NCBI RefSeq assembly: GCF_001685395.1
Contig: NZ_CP014167.1
Coordinates: forward strand, 3,105,501-3,169,500
Source: Paenibacillus yonginensis
GTDB taxonomy: Bacteria > Bacillota > Bacilli > Paenibacillales > Paenibacillaceae
DNA length: 64,000 nt
Direction: 5' to 3'
Every line of letters begins with the position of its first letter. The stretch's first letter is position 1. Shown here one piece after another: positions 33,004 to 41,825 of the stretch. The notes beneath the pieces were generated by a model, which ran no database searches, had not been told where the DNA came from, and was given only the letters and a program-made list of their open reading frames with translations. The position numbers and the translations under genes were made by a program.

Positions 33004-34281
33004 TCAGGAATGGAACGGGCAGCCCTGCATAGGCGGTCGTGCTTCACCCTCGCCCGGATGAGATGCTGAAATCGAGGCCATCCCTTCTATGCGGCCGCTT
33101 GCTCCGGCTCCGGCTTCCACTCTTGCTCCGGCTCCTGCTCCGCTTTCGGCTGCCGCCTCCCCTTCACCACTGCCCCGCCCCGGCCCATACGGCCGCTCCT
33201 GGTACACATAGTTCGGCGAAACCTCCCGTTCCTGATAGGGCCGGTCCCAAATCGGCGTCGCCGCCGGGGACATCGGCGGGATCAGCCAGGTCCAGCGTCC
33301 GTTGACCTCCCTGCCTTCCGCGGCTTCGCGCTCCTCGAATCTGACAAACTGCTGCGCGGCCGTGTGATGATCCACGATGCTGACCCCGTGCCGCTTGAAT
33401 GAATGCAGGACGGCCACATTCAGCTCCACAAGCGCGCGGTCCTTCCACAGCGTAGCTGGACTGCTCCGATCGAGTCCAAACGCATCGGCAACCTCCGGCA
33501 GCTTGTTGTAACGGCCTTGGTCAGCCAGATTGCGGGCGCCGATCTCCGTCTCCATGTACCAGCCGTTAAACGGTGCTGCGGTGTACCGGAGACCGCCAAT
33601 CTCCAGCGCCATATCGGCAATAAACGGAACGCCGTACCAACGCAGGCCCAGCCTGTCAAACGCCGGATTGTCCGGATGGCTCAGCGGCACCTCCAGCACA
33701 AGCTCTTCCGGCAGCGGGAACCATTCCGGTTCCTGCCCGTCGATTTGAAGAATCAGCGGCAGTACGTCGAACGGCGTGCCGGCTCCCTTCCAACCGAGGC
33801 GAAGAGCCGCATCGGTCAGCTCCAGTGACGCCGGATCGCCGACTATCCCGTCCTCCTCCGTCTCGTAACCGGCATAGCGAATCAGCTGATGGTTCCAGAT
33901 GCGGATCTCCCGCCCTTCCAAGGCCTGACGAAAAATCGTGATCGTCGGTTTGATCTTCCCGCCATTAGTAGCAGTGCTGATATGCTCAAAGATGGCTTCC
34001 GCCACCTCCGCAGCCGTCTCCAGCTGACGGGCATCGCGTACGGCTAGCGAATCCCAGAACAGACGGCCGATGCAGCGGCTGCTGTTGCGCCAGGCGGCTT
34101 TGGCACCGAATGCCAATTCTTCGGCAGTATGACAGTAAGTGCCTGTTTTCACAATGCTTGACGTAATTTCACTGATCCGGTGCTCGGTTTCCTCCGGACC
34201 TTTGCCTAATTCCGGATAACTCGACCGGATGAAGACTGCGGCCTTCTCTAATAAAGCAGCAGCCGTACCCTTATTTAACAC
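33004..34281 (-). CDS. nos: Bacterial nitric oxide synthase, oxygenase only, with C-terminal extension
   Basis: Converts L-arginine to citrulline and NO using heme and a pterin, with electrons from a separate reductase. [13 protein letters not shown] holds the heme-ligating Cys; RPTITIF-like [36 protein letters not shown] (substrate Glu) and DHHTAAQQF follow, as in bNOS. After the core (~residue 360) come about 63 residues of Ala/Gly/Glu-rich sequence ending MQGCPFHS, unlike the ~363-residue Bacillus enzyme. GTG 34281 has GGAAAGGG 10 bp upstream and gives a family-like start; an in-frame ATG at 34347 (447 residues, no ribosome site) abuts the Ktr gene. No reductase adjoins. Confidence 0.9.
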   Translation of the reverse strand: MLNKGTAAALLEKAAVFIRSSYPELGKGPEETEHRISEITSSIVKTGTYCHTAEELAFGAKAAWRNSSRCIGRLFWDSLAVRDARQLETAAEVAEAIFEHISTATNGGKIKPTITIFRQALEGREIRIWNHQLIRYAGYETEEDGIVGDPASLELTDAALRLGWKGAGTPFDVLPLILQIDGQEPEWFPLPEELVLEVPLSHPDNPAFDRLGLRWYGVPFIADMALEIGGLRYTAAPFNGWYMETEIGARNLADQGRYNKLPEVADAFGLDRSSPATLWKDRALVELNVAVLHSFKRHGVSIVDHHTAAQQFVRFEEREAAEGREVNGRWTWLIPPMSPAATPIWDRPYQEREVSPNYVYQERPYGPGRGSGEGEAAAESGAGAGARVEAGAGASGRIEGMASISASHPGEGEARPPMQGCPFHS

Positions 34282-34349
34282 TCCCCAACATCCCTTTCCG
34301 AGACAAAATCTTCCTTCAGTCTGCCGGGCAGACAGCCGGCGCGCCATTT

Positions 34350-35030
34350 TTATTGAGGCTCTTGTCCATATTCATCTATGGCCGTTTCAAAATCATGAAT
34401 GCTGTTATTATTGCCTATAACCACCATTATATCATTCGTGTTCATCAAGTCCAACGACGTGGGGGCAATCAGGCACCCGCCGGGCTTCTGAACCGCAACG
34501 ATACTGCAGCCGAAGCGGGAACGGGCATTCACTTCGCCGATCGTCTTCCCGTCCAGCGCTGCCGGCACCGTTAACTCCACGATACTGTAGTCTTTGGATA
34601 ATTCAATGTAATCCAGCAAATTTGGCGTCACCAGCTGGTGGGCCACCCGAATGCCCATATCACGTTCCGGAAAAATAACGCGGTCCACGCCCAGCTTCTC
34701 CAAAGCCCTGCCGTGGAGCACGGAAATGGCTTTGGCGACAACCTGGCGGATACCCATTTCTTTGAGCAGGATCGCGGCGAGAATGCTCATCTGGATATCG
34801 TCTCCGATCGCCACGATGCCGCAGTCGAAATTACGGATACCCAGCGAACGCAGCATATCCTCGTCCGTCGCATCCGCCACCACCGCATAAGTAAGAAAGT
34901 TGCTCATTTCATCGACAACCTCTTCATTCCGGTCTACGCCGAGCACCTCATATCCTAAATCCATCAATTCAAGCGCAAGGCTTGAACCGAAACGGCCGAG
35001 GCCGATGACAACAAATTGCTGATTTTTCAT
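34350..35030 (-). CDS. ktrA: Potassium uptake regulatory subunit, KtrA/KtrC (RCK)
   Basis: 226 residues. RCK_N domain with [16 protein letters not shown] (nucleotide-binding Rossmann loop) and [11 protein letters not shown], then RCK_C ([19 protein letters not shown]) from ~135. Forms an octameric ring gating the membrane channel subunit in response to ATP/ADP and, in known Ktr systems, c-di-AMP. Lies 18 bp after the channel gene. Whether it corresponds to KtrA or KtrC of Bacillus cannot be told here. Confidence 0.9.
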   Translation of the reverse strand: MKNQQFVVIGLGRFGSSLALELMDLGYEVLGVDRNEEVVDEMSNFLTYAVVADATDEDMLRSLGIRNFDCGIVAIGDDIQMSILAAILLKEMGIRQVVAKAISVLHGRALEKLGVDRVIFPERDMGIRVAHQLVTPNLLDYIELSKDYSIVELTVPAALDGKTIGEVNARSRFGCSIVAVQKPGGCLIAPTSLDLMNTNDIMVVIGNNNSIHDFETAIDEYGQEPQ

Positions 35031-35048
35031 AGTTGATCTTTCTTCTCC

Positions 35049-36407
35049 TTATCCGATAATCATTTGGCCTTCCGGATGCCGGTATAATTCCCGGCCTTTT
35101 TTTGGGCCAAGCGCATAAGCTAGAGTAAGCGGACCCAAACGCCCGATAAACATTGTAATACAAATGACGATTTTTCCGAAGACCGTCAGCTTTGTCGTTA
35201 ACCCCATAGACAGCCCAACGGTGCTGAATGCCGAAGTCGTTTCAAACAAAATGCTCAGGAAGTCCGCTGATTCTGTCGTGGACAAAACCATGGCGATAAA
35301 AATCAGCAAAAACAAAGTAAGCAGGGTGATCGTAAGCGCCTTAACGATCCGTTCCTGCACAATCCGGTAGCGGAACATCACGATATCATCCCGCCCGCGG
35401 ATCATGGAGAACATCGCTCCGATCAGAATCGCAAAGGTCGTCACTTTGATCCCGCCGCCTGTCGAACCTGGAGCTGCGCCGATAAACATCAGAATAATAA
35501 TAAAGAACTGGGTCGCATGGCGCATAGAAGCGATATCTAAAGTGGCCACGCCCCCGGAACGAGGCGTTATCGACTGGAAGAACGAACTCCAGATTTTTCC
35601 TGCCCAGTTAAGCGGTTCGAGCGTATAGGGATTGGTGAACTCAAAGATAAAAATCACAATAGCCCCGATTGCGATTAAAGCGCCGGACATAGATAATACT
35701 ACTTTGGAGTGCAGTGAAAGCCCGCGGTGCTTGCGGTAATCTACCAGGTCCGAGATGACAATAAATCCGATGCCTCCGGAAATAATAAGCACCATGCTGA
35801 TCAGGTTGACGATCGGGTCGGATACATGCCGTGTCAAGCTCTGAAAGTTGCCAAGCAGGTCAAAGCCGGCGTTGTTAAACAACGAGATCGCATGAAAGAC
35901 GCCATAATAAACCGCCTGACTAAACGGCATCTCCACAGCCCAGCGCAAGGTCAGAGCCAGAGCGGCCGTGCCTTCTATAACGACCGAATAAACCATCACC
36001 TTGCGGATCAGTCGCACGATGCCCTCCATTGTATTCTGATTCATGGCCTGCTGCAGCAGCAGCCGGTCCTTTAAAGAAATCCGCCGCTTCAGAACCAGCG
36101 AGAACAATGTAGCCATCGTCATAAAGCCGAGTCCGCCGACCTGGACCAGAGCCAGGATGACGACCTGACCAAACGGTGTAAAGAAGGTCCCGGTGTCCTT
36201 AACAGTAAGACCAGTTACGCACGTCGCGGAGGTAGCCGTAAACAAGGCGTCAATCCAGGAAAGCCGCCCGTCTTGTTTAATGGAAATGGGCAGCATCAAC
36301 AAAAAAGTGCCTATTGCTATAATTAAAGCAAAACCCAGCACCAGGATCTGCGGCGGTGAAAATTTGCGTTTTTTCAAATCAGGCTTCTCCTTTACATCAA
36401 ACTTCAA
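35049..36407 (-). CDS. ktrB: Potassium uptake channel subunit, KtrB/KtrD (TrkH family)
   Basis: 452 residues, eight or more transmembrane helices and four pore loops with filter-like motifs (TSATCVTGLTV, NNAGFDLLG, TPRSGGVATLD, TSAFSTVGLSMG). Na-dependent K+ uptake with the RCK partner encoded next. Encoded first in a two-gene operon, the reverse of the usual ktrAB order. The short 5' region shows no structure I can assign to a c-di-AMP riboswitch. Confidence 0.92.
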   Translation of the reverse strand: MKFDVKEKPDLKKRKFSPPQILVLGFALIIAIGTFLLMLPISIKQDGRLSWIDALFTATSATCVTGLTVKDTGTFFTPFGQVVILALVQVGGLGFMTMATLFSLVLKRRISLKDRLLLQQAMNQNTMEGIVRLIRKVMVYSVVIEGTAALALTLRWAVEMPFSQAVYYGVFHAISLFNNAGFDLLGNFQSLTRHVSDPIVNLISMVLIISGGIGFIVISDLVDYRKHRGLSLHSKVVLSMSGALIAIGAIVIFIFEFTNPYTLEPLNWAGKIWSSFFQSITPRSGGVATLDIASMRHATQFFIIILMFIGAAPGSTGGGIKVTTFAILIGAMFSMIRGRDDIVMFRYRIVQERIVKALTITLLTLFLLIFIAMVLSTTESADFLSILFETTSAFSTVGLSMGLTTKLTVFGKIVICITMFIGRLGPLTLAYALGPKKGRELYRHPEGQMIIG

Positions 36408-36577
36408 TTAATTATTCAACAGAACTTAGGATAACCCTTATTCAGCTAAAATTCATATATATAAATTTACCCTTTTTGAACCCGAATACAACCTTACCCC
36501 TTTTTCCTGCAATCTGGCAAGCTTTGTAGTACATGTGTTATGTTACTGGAAGGAATATAAACAAAGGAGTTGGCTTT

Positions 36578-38212
36578 TTGAAACCAAAAGTATTATGGAC
36601 GCTTGCTGTAATCGGACTGATTTTATTTGTATACGAGCAGCTGGTTCCTGCACTGAAGAGCGGTTCATCCGAGGGCGGCGGAACGATCAGCAAAACCCAG
36701 GCGATCCAGGCAGCAGCCGATTTTGCCGCCAATACGCTCCAATTCCCGGATATCCGGCAAGATGAGGCCGAGGCTACCTATGCTACATTTTCCGATGTAT
36801 ACGGGTATCTGTCCAAAGAAAATCTGCTGAACAAATACAACGACCAATACGGCAAAGCTTTCCCGGCGGAGCTGTTCCGCGTGAGGTTCAAACATCCCGA
36901 CAGCCATCTGGATGCCCTATACGTCGATGTCAACATGAAAGACGGCAATGTAGTCGGATTTTATGGCGGCGAGCTGTGGAACCGGAGCGTCAGGGATGAG
37001 CTGCTGAAATCCGCTGACGGAACTGCCAAAGTAAAGTCGATGGAGGGAGAACTTACCCAGGAGGAGAAAGAACAGCTGGCCGCGCCTTTTGTGCTCGCGT
37101 TTGGCTTTAAGCCCGAACAGCTTCAGCCTGTTGATTCAGGCGGGGTTGGCCTCATTTATAATGTACAGGGCTATAAAATGGGCGAAGCCCAGGGACAGCT
37201 TATTTTCCACTTTGAGTACAACAGGGTTTCCTCCCTGGAGTCCCGTTTTACCGTTCCGGTCAGCCATACCGAATATGTGGATCAGCAGTCGAGACTCGCC
37301 ACCTGGCTTACTTTTGCCGGTTATGCTTTCCTCAGCTTTATTCTCGGTATTTTGGCGATTGTCTACAGCGCCAGAACCCGGCCGTACGCTTCGTTCAAAC
37401 GCGGCATTTTTCTGACGTTATTTTATCTGTTTATCAATGTAGCGAGCACCCTCAATATGCTGCCCGCCTTTGAAGCGGAAGGCGTCAGCGGAGCGGCGCT
37501 GGCCTTTGCCATGGCCTTTCAGCTGATGGCCACGCTGGTGATGACGGCTTCGATTTATTTCTCTTTGGTCGGAGGCGACGGCCTCTGGAGACAGAAGGGC
37601 CGCAATATGTGGCTCCGGTCCCGGGAAGCGGGCTATGGCAGCCACGTTCTCCACAGCGCATTAAACGGGTATGCCTGGGCGCTGATTCTGCTGGGCGTTC
37701 AGTCCCTGATCTACTTGGCTCTCGGATTGACCCTGCATACGTGGTCGACAACCGATGAAACGCAGTCTCCTTACAACATGGTTTATCCTTGGCTGTTCCC
37801 GCTGATGGCCTGGATGGCCGGCATCGGCGAAGAAGCCGTCTACCGGCTGTTTGGCATCCCGATGCTGAAGAAAATCGTCCGCAGCACCTTTGTGGCCAGC
37901 CTGATCACCACCTTGATCTGGGCGTTCGGCCATACGCTTTACCCGATTTATCCGGTTATCTCCAGACCGATCGAGCTGACCATTATCGGCCTGCTGTTCA
38001 GCTATATCTTCCTGCGGCACGGGTATATCGCGGTCATGTTCGCCCATGTCGTGTTCGACAGTCTGCTCATGGGCTTAAGCCTAATCACGATGGGCGGTGC
38101 CAGCAATGTGCTGATCGGCATCATCACCTTTGCTATGCCGGCTATCGTCGGTTACCTGATTTCGGTCTTCCGGCCTTCAAAACCCGGAAATACGAAGACG
38201 TTATTCGATTGA
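36578..38212 (+). CDS. CPBP family intramembrane metalloprotease
   Basis: 544 residues from TTG 36578, chosen because AAAGGAG lies 8 bp upstream. One N-terminal membrane helix (WTLAVIGLILFVYEQL), an extracytoplasmic domain of ~200 residues, then several helices with the CPBP (CAAX protease/Abi) signature: GIGEEAVYRLFGIPML (EExxxR), GHTLYPIYPV and VMFAHVVFDSLLMG. Likely cleaves membrane proteins or peptides; target unknown. Convergent with the DUF4129 gene, 5 bp apart. Confidence 0.85.
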   Translation: MKPKVLWTLAVIGLILFVYEQLVPALKSGSSEGGGTISKTQAIQAAADFAANTLQFPDIRQDEAEATYATFSDVYGYLSKENLLNKYNDQYGKAFPAELFRVRFKHPDSHLDALYVDVNMKDGNVVGFYGGELWNRSVRDELLKSADGTAKVKSMEGELTQEEKEQLAAPFVLAFGFKPEQLQPVDSGGVGLIYNVQGYKMGEAQGQLIFHFEYNRVSSLESRFTVPVSHTEYVDQQSRLATWLTFAGYAFLSFILGILAIVYSARTRPYASFKRGIFLTLFYLFINVASTLNMLPAFEAEGVSGAALAFAMAFQLMATLVMTASIYFSLVGGDGLWRQKGRNMWLRSREAGYGSHVLHSALNGYAWALILLGVQSLIYLALGLTLHTWSTTDETQSPYNMVYPWLFPLMAWMAGIGEEAVYRLFGIPMLKKIVRSTFVASLITTLIWAFGHTLYPIYPVISRPIELTIIGLLFSYIFLRHGYIAVMFAHVVFDSLLMGLSLITMGGASNVLIGIITFAMPAIVGYLISVFRPSKPGNTKTLFD

Positions 38213-38217
38213 TGCCG

Positions 38218-39504
38218 TTATTCCCGAGGATTGCCGCGTCTGTAACGGACGGCATTATACCGGCTGATGATGTTCTCCACCTCTTCGGCCGACAGTTCTG
38301 TCCAAGAGGAATCCGAGGTCATCGTGATCCCGTTCTCGGAAGGCGTACGGCTTGAACGGAAGGCATACCCTTTCCGGACTGCACGGCGAATCAGATTCTC
38401 ATAAACCCGACGCGGGTCGTCCTCTCCCACATCGCCGGAGCTCTTCCACAAACGCCGAATGCCGCGAATCCCGCGGGAACCGTTGTGAAGCCGGTCAATC
38501 TTCTCCACTTCGTCTACGAAATCGGCTGCTTCAGGAGACACCTGACGAATCGATCTAAGCAGACCCAGCCGGTAAGCGAGGCCTCGAAGCAGCCGCCGGA
38601 TTCGTTCCGGCAGCCATCTCCGGATCAGCCGGTATATTCCGTAGCCGAGCAGCACCGCAGCCACCAGTCCTGCTAAAGCGAGAACCACGTAGCCGGCTAT
38701 CTGCAGCCACAAGGGATGTTTGACCGGCCCCTCGTCCATCCCGGGCAGATTCGGCATCTGGGCCGGCTCAGCCGGCATAGCAGGCGGTTCTGGAGGCGGC
38801 GCATCCGACTCCAGATAGGAGAACAGCGTGCGCAGTCCGTCACGCAGCAGCAGAAGAAGGCTGCCAAGCCCCTTCCAGCCCCCAAGCACAGCGATAAAAA
38901 CGATGACCAGCCACGTCAAGGAACGGTTGGCGGCCAGAATGCGGCGAAACAGCGGAAGGTCCGTTTCCTGAGCGTGGGACGCATAATAGACCCGCTCCCC
39001 GTTCCAGCGGAGCAAAAGCATAAACAGCACAAGCATCGCTACGATATACAGCGAAGTCCGGTGCGGCTCGAGGACAGCAACCCGCCCAGCCGTAATGTAC
39101 ACGACCAGCGCTGCGGCCAGACCGATGAGCGGCAGACGAAGCGGCGCGAATGCCGGCCACTGCTTGCGGCCTGCAACCAGCCCGCGTACCGCTGCTGCAA
39201 GCAAAGCGGCCGCGGCCAGCACAGCCGGGAGCCGTAAGCCGATAACGGCTGCCGGCACCAGCAGCACCGCCGCTATCAACAGAGGGGTCCCCAGCCGCGA
39301 GCGGCCCAAGTCTCCGCGGGACCTGGCGGTGCCGAGCAGCACGCCCGCCGCATGGGCGATCCAAACAGCTAGCAGGAACATCAATGGAGGCAAGTGCAGG
39401 GCGAACGCTGTTAGCAGGACGATAAACGGATAAACCGATCCGGCTTCCAGCAGCGAGAAGCCAAGCGTTCTGCCCAACCCGCCGAAAGGCTTCAGCTGTT
39501 TCAT
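38218..39504 (-). CDS. Membrane protein with C-terminal DUF4129
   Basis: 428 residues. About seven transmembrane helices (residues ~15-240), a Pro-rich extracellular loop (PPPEPPAMPAEPAQMP) near 250, another helix ~275-295, and a cytoplasmic C terminus (FVDEVEKIDR, YENLIRRAVRKGYAFRSSRTPSE, EEVENIISRYNAVRYRRG) matching the DUF4129 tail of TgpA-like proteins. The periplasmic transglutaminase core usual in this operon is absent. Start overlaps the DUF58 stop by 4 bp. Confidence 0.78.
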   Translation of the reverse strand: MKQLKPFGGLGRTLGFSLLEAGSVYPFIVLLTAFALHLPPLMFLLAVWIAHAAGVLLGTARSRGDLGRSRLGTPLLIAAVLLVPAAVIGLRLPAVLAAAALLAAAVRGLVAGRKQWPAFAPLRLPLIGLAAALVVYITAGRVAVLEPHRTSLYIVAMLVLFMLLLRWNGERVYYASHAQETDLPLFRRILAANRSLTWLVIVFIAVLGGWKGLGSLLLLLRDGLRTLFSYLESDAPPPEPPAMPAEPAQMPNLPGMDEGPVKHPLWLQIAGYVVLALAGLVAAVLLGYGIYRLIRRWLPERIRRLLRGLAYRLGLLRSIRQVSPEAADFVDEVEKIDRLHNGSRGIRGIRRLWKSSGDVGEDDPRRVYENLIRRAVRKGYAFRSSRTPSENGITMTSDSSWTELSAEEVENIISRYNAVRYRRGNPRE

Positions 39505-40598
39505 ACCACCGCCTCCTTATTCTCCGGCCAGCCGGCCAGGGTTACCCGGTGCCCCTGCTGTTCCAGCAGCCGGATCCCTTCCCGGACCGGTTCGGACAGA
39601 TGGGCGGTAACCAGCAGATAATCAAGCGTGGTCTCGTGTTCCCTGCCTGCCTCCAGCCGCAAAAATTCGAAAAACGACATCCGGATCTTCATATCCGCCG
39701 CCGCCATCGCCTCCAGAATCCGGTCCAGCTGGGCCGAGCCGTATTCTGGTTCGAGTCTCAGCATGTCCTGGTGCTCCTGCTGGACAGAGGCATTATGGCC
39801 AAATCCGGCCGCCATACCCTGATGAAGCAGCAAGGCCGCGCACGTAGCCGCATAAGAAAAGGCTTCTTCCACGATCTCCGGCCGGGTCACCACATTCCAC
39901 ATACGCTCGGACTCTTCGATGTTAAGCAGGATCATCACTTGCGGATCAGCGGTAAAGCCGTTTTGATGAACCTGCAGTTCCCCGGAACGGGCGGTGGCCT
40001 TCCAGTGAATCCGGTTCATGGGATCCCCCGGGGCATAACCGCGAATTCCGGTAATCAGAAACGGATCTTGAACCATCCAGCGCCGGACGGCCAGCTCCCC
40101 CTGCCACGTCTTCCAGGAGGAAGGCAGTTCGTCTTCGCTGAGCAGGGCCGGATAAACGACCAGGCGTCTGTCTATCCTGATCTGGCGTGTCGGTGTGAAC
40201 AAAGCAAACAAATCTCCGCCGGTCATCGTCGCCGAATCAATCCGGTAGATCCCCCGGCGGACACACTGAAGCTGATGCGTCCGCGTGATCCGGGTTCTGG
40301 GGCGGATCGTGAACAGGCTGGTGTGATTCTGATAAATATTCCCTTCGCTGATCGTCATCTCCCGGCTTCGTTTGAAGATCAGGGAAGAGGGCAGCATCGC
40401 TTCAAGACGCAGCCAGGGCACGGGCAGAAGCTTGCCGTTCTCGATGACCTCAACCATTTCAATCCGGTCGCCGGCATAACAAACCCCCGTGCTGAAATGC
40501 CGCTCATAGGTCAGCTTTCTTAACGCGCCTCTGCCCAGTACCAGGCCCTGCAGCACCAGCGTCAGACCGCAGGCTAACAGCAGCCACAGCAGCGCCAT
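39501..40598 (-). CDS. DUF58 domain protein
   Basis: 365 residues. One N-terminal hydrophobic helix (LLWLLLACGLTLVLQGLVLG), a beta-rich region, and the DUF58 signature GIRGYAPGDPMNRIHWKATARSGEL near residue 195, followed by a von Willebrand-like region (MILLNIEESE). Acts with MoxR ATPases, probably in assembly or maturation of a membrane or secreted complex. Starts 1 bp after the MoxR gene stop. Confidence 0.9.
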   Translation of the reverse strand: MALLWLLLACGLTLVLQGLVLGRGALRKLTYERHFSTGVCYAGDRIEMVEVIENGKLLPVPWLRLEAMLPSSLIFKRSREMTISEGNIYQNHTSLFTIRPRTRITRTHQLQCVRRGIYRIDSATMTGGDLFALFTPTRQIRIDRRLVVYPALLSEDELPSSWKTWQGELAVRRWMVQDPFLITGIRGYAPGDPMNRIHWKATARSGELQVHQNGFTADPQVMILLNIEESERMWNVVTRPEIVEEAFSYAATCAALLLHQGMAAGFGHNASVQQEHQDMLRLEPEYGSAQLDRILEAMAAADMKIRMSFFEFLRLEAGREHETTLDYLLVTAHLSEPVREGIRLLEQQGHRVTLAGWPENKEAVV

Positions 40599-40599
40599 C

Positions 40600-41574
40600 T
40601 TATTTCACGCCGCTTTCCAGTGCCGCTTCGCTCGGCACCGCGACCCGTTCCATCGCTTCAAGCAGAATACGCCCGGCAGCATCCTGCGGAGCCCCGTAAC
40701 GCTTCTTCAGCACAAGCCGGTGGGCACAGACCGGGATCAGCAGATGTTTGATATCGTCCGGCAGCACATATTCCCTGCCTTTCAGCGCCGCATAAGCCTG
40801 GCTGGCGCGGAGCAACGCCTGGGTGCCGCGCGGGCTGATGCCCAGCGCCGCTTCCGCATGGCTGCGGGTCGCCTCGGCGAGCGCTACAATATAACTCATC
40901 AAATCTTCGTTCACCTCAACCTGGGCACACAGGCGCTGGGCCTCCAGCACCTCTTCAGCCGACGTAACCGGCTCCGCCCGGTCCGCACCAAGGCCAGGCA
41001 AGGTGGCTGTCCGTTTCAAAATTTCCCGCGCCTCCGCTGAAGAAGGATAACCTAATTTCATCCGGATCATAAACCGGTCCATCTGGGCTTCCGGAAGCGG
41101 AAAAGTCCCCTGGTTGTCCACCGGATTCTGCGTGGCCAGCACCATAAACGGCCTGCCGAGCTCCATCGTTTCGCCGTCTATGCTGACCTGCCGCTCCTCC
41201 ATGCATTCCAGCAGGCTGGACTGCGTCCGCGGGGTGGCCCGGTTGATCTCATCGGCCAGAATGACGCTGGAGAACAGCGGCCCCGGCCGGAATTGAAACT
41301 CACCTTCCTTTTGGTTGTAGAAATGAATCCCTGTCAAATCAGAAGGCAATAAATCGGGAGTAAACTGAATCCTTTGAAAGCTGAGCGCCAAAGAAGCAGC
41401 CAAACTTTTGGCCAGCATCGTTTTACCGGTTCCCGGCACGTCCTCAAGCAGCACATGACCGGATGCCAGAAGCGCCGTCAACAGAAGCTCGACTTCATTT
41501 TCTTTCCCTACAATCACCTTGCCGATATTCTCCTTCAGCTTGGCCGCCAGCTCGCGAACAGGTTCCACCTTCAT
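40600..41574 (-). CDS. MoxR family AAA+ ATPase
   Basis: 324 residues. Walker A EDVPGTGKTMLAKSLA near residue 44, Walker B VILADEINRATPRTQSSLLECMEE, sensor ATQNPVDNQGTFPLPEAQMDRF and the lid domain after ~200. A chaperone-like ATPase that remodels its partners; operon MoxR-DUF58-DUF4129. AAGGATG precedes the ATG. Confidence 0.94.
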   Translation of the reverse strand: MKVEPVRELAAKLKENIGKVIVGKENEVELLLTALLASGHVLLEDVPGTGKTMLAKSLAASLALSFQRIQFTPDLLPSDLTGIHFYNQKEGEFQFRPGPLFSSVILADEINRATPRTQSSLLECMEERQVSIDGETMELGRPFMVLATQNPVDNQGTFPLPEAQMDRFMIRMKLGYPSSAEAREILKRTATLPGLGADRAEPVTSAEEVLEAQRLCAQVEVNEDLMSYIVALAEATRSHAEAALGISPRGTQALLRASQAYAALKGREYVLPDDIKHLLIPVCAHRLVLKKRYGAPQDAAGRILLEAMERVAVPSEAALESGVK

Positions 41575-41825
41575 GCCAAATCATCCTTCCGAAAACGATT
41601 GCCGCTTTGCAACCATCTTATTTTTATAGTCATAGAAGCGCTTGCAAAAATTCATAAGGGCTGTTTGCTTTATTTTATCACCCGGCCCTTCCTATTTCAC
41701 TATCCACAGGAAAACAGACGGTCGTTTCAAAATTTTAAATTAATATTTTAAGGCTTTTTCAAACCGGAATTTGACCTGGAGCGTTTTCTCTTACATGAAA
41801 GCTAAAACAGGGGAGGTTCACAATC

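Noticed and set aside
36408..36577. c-di-AMP (ydaO-type) riboswitch before the Ktr operon
   Set aside because: Such switches precede ktr genes in Bacillus, but the gap is only about 170 bp, AT-rich, and shows none of the expected paired structure or a terminator.
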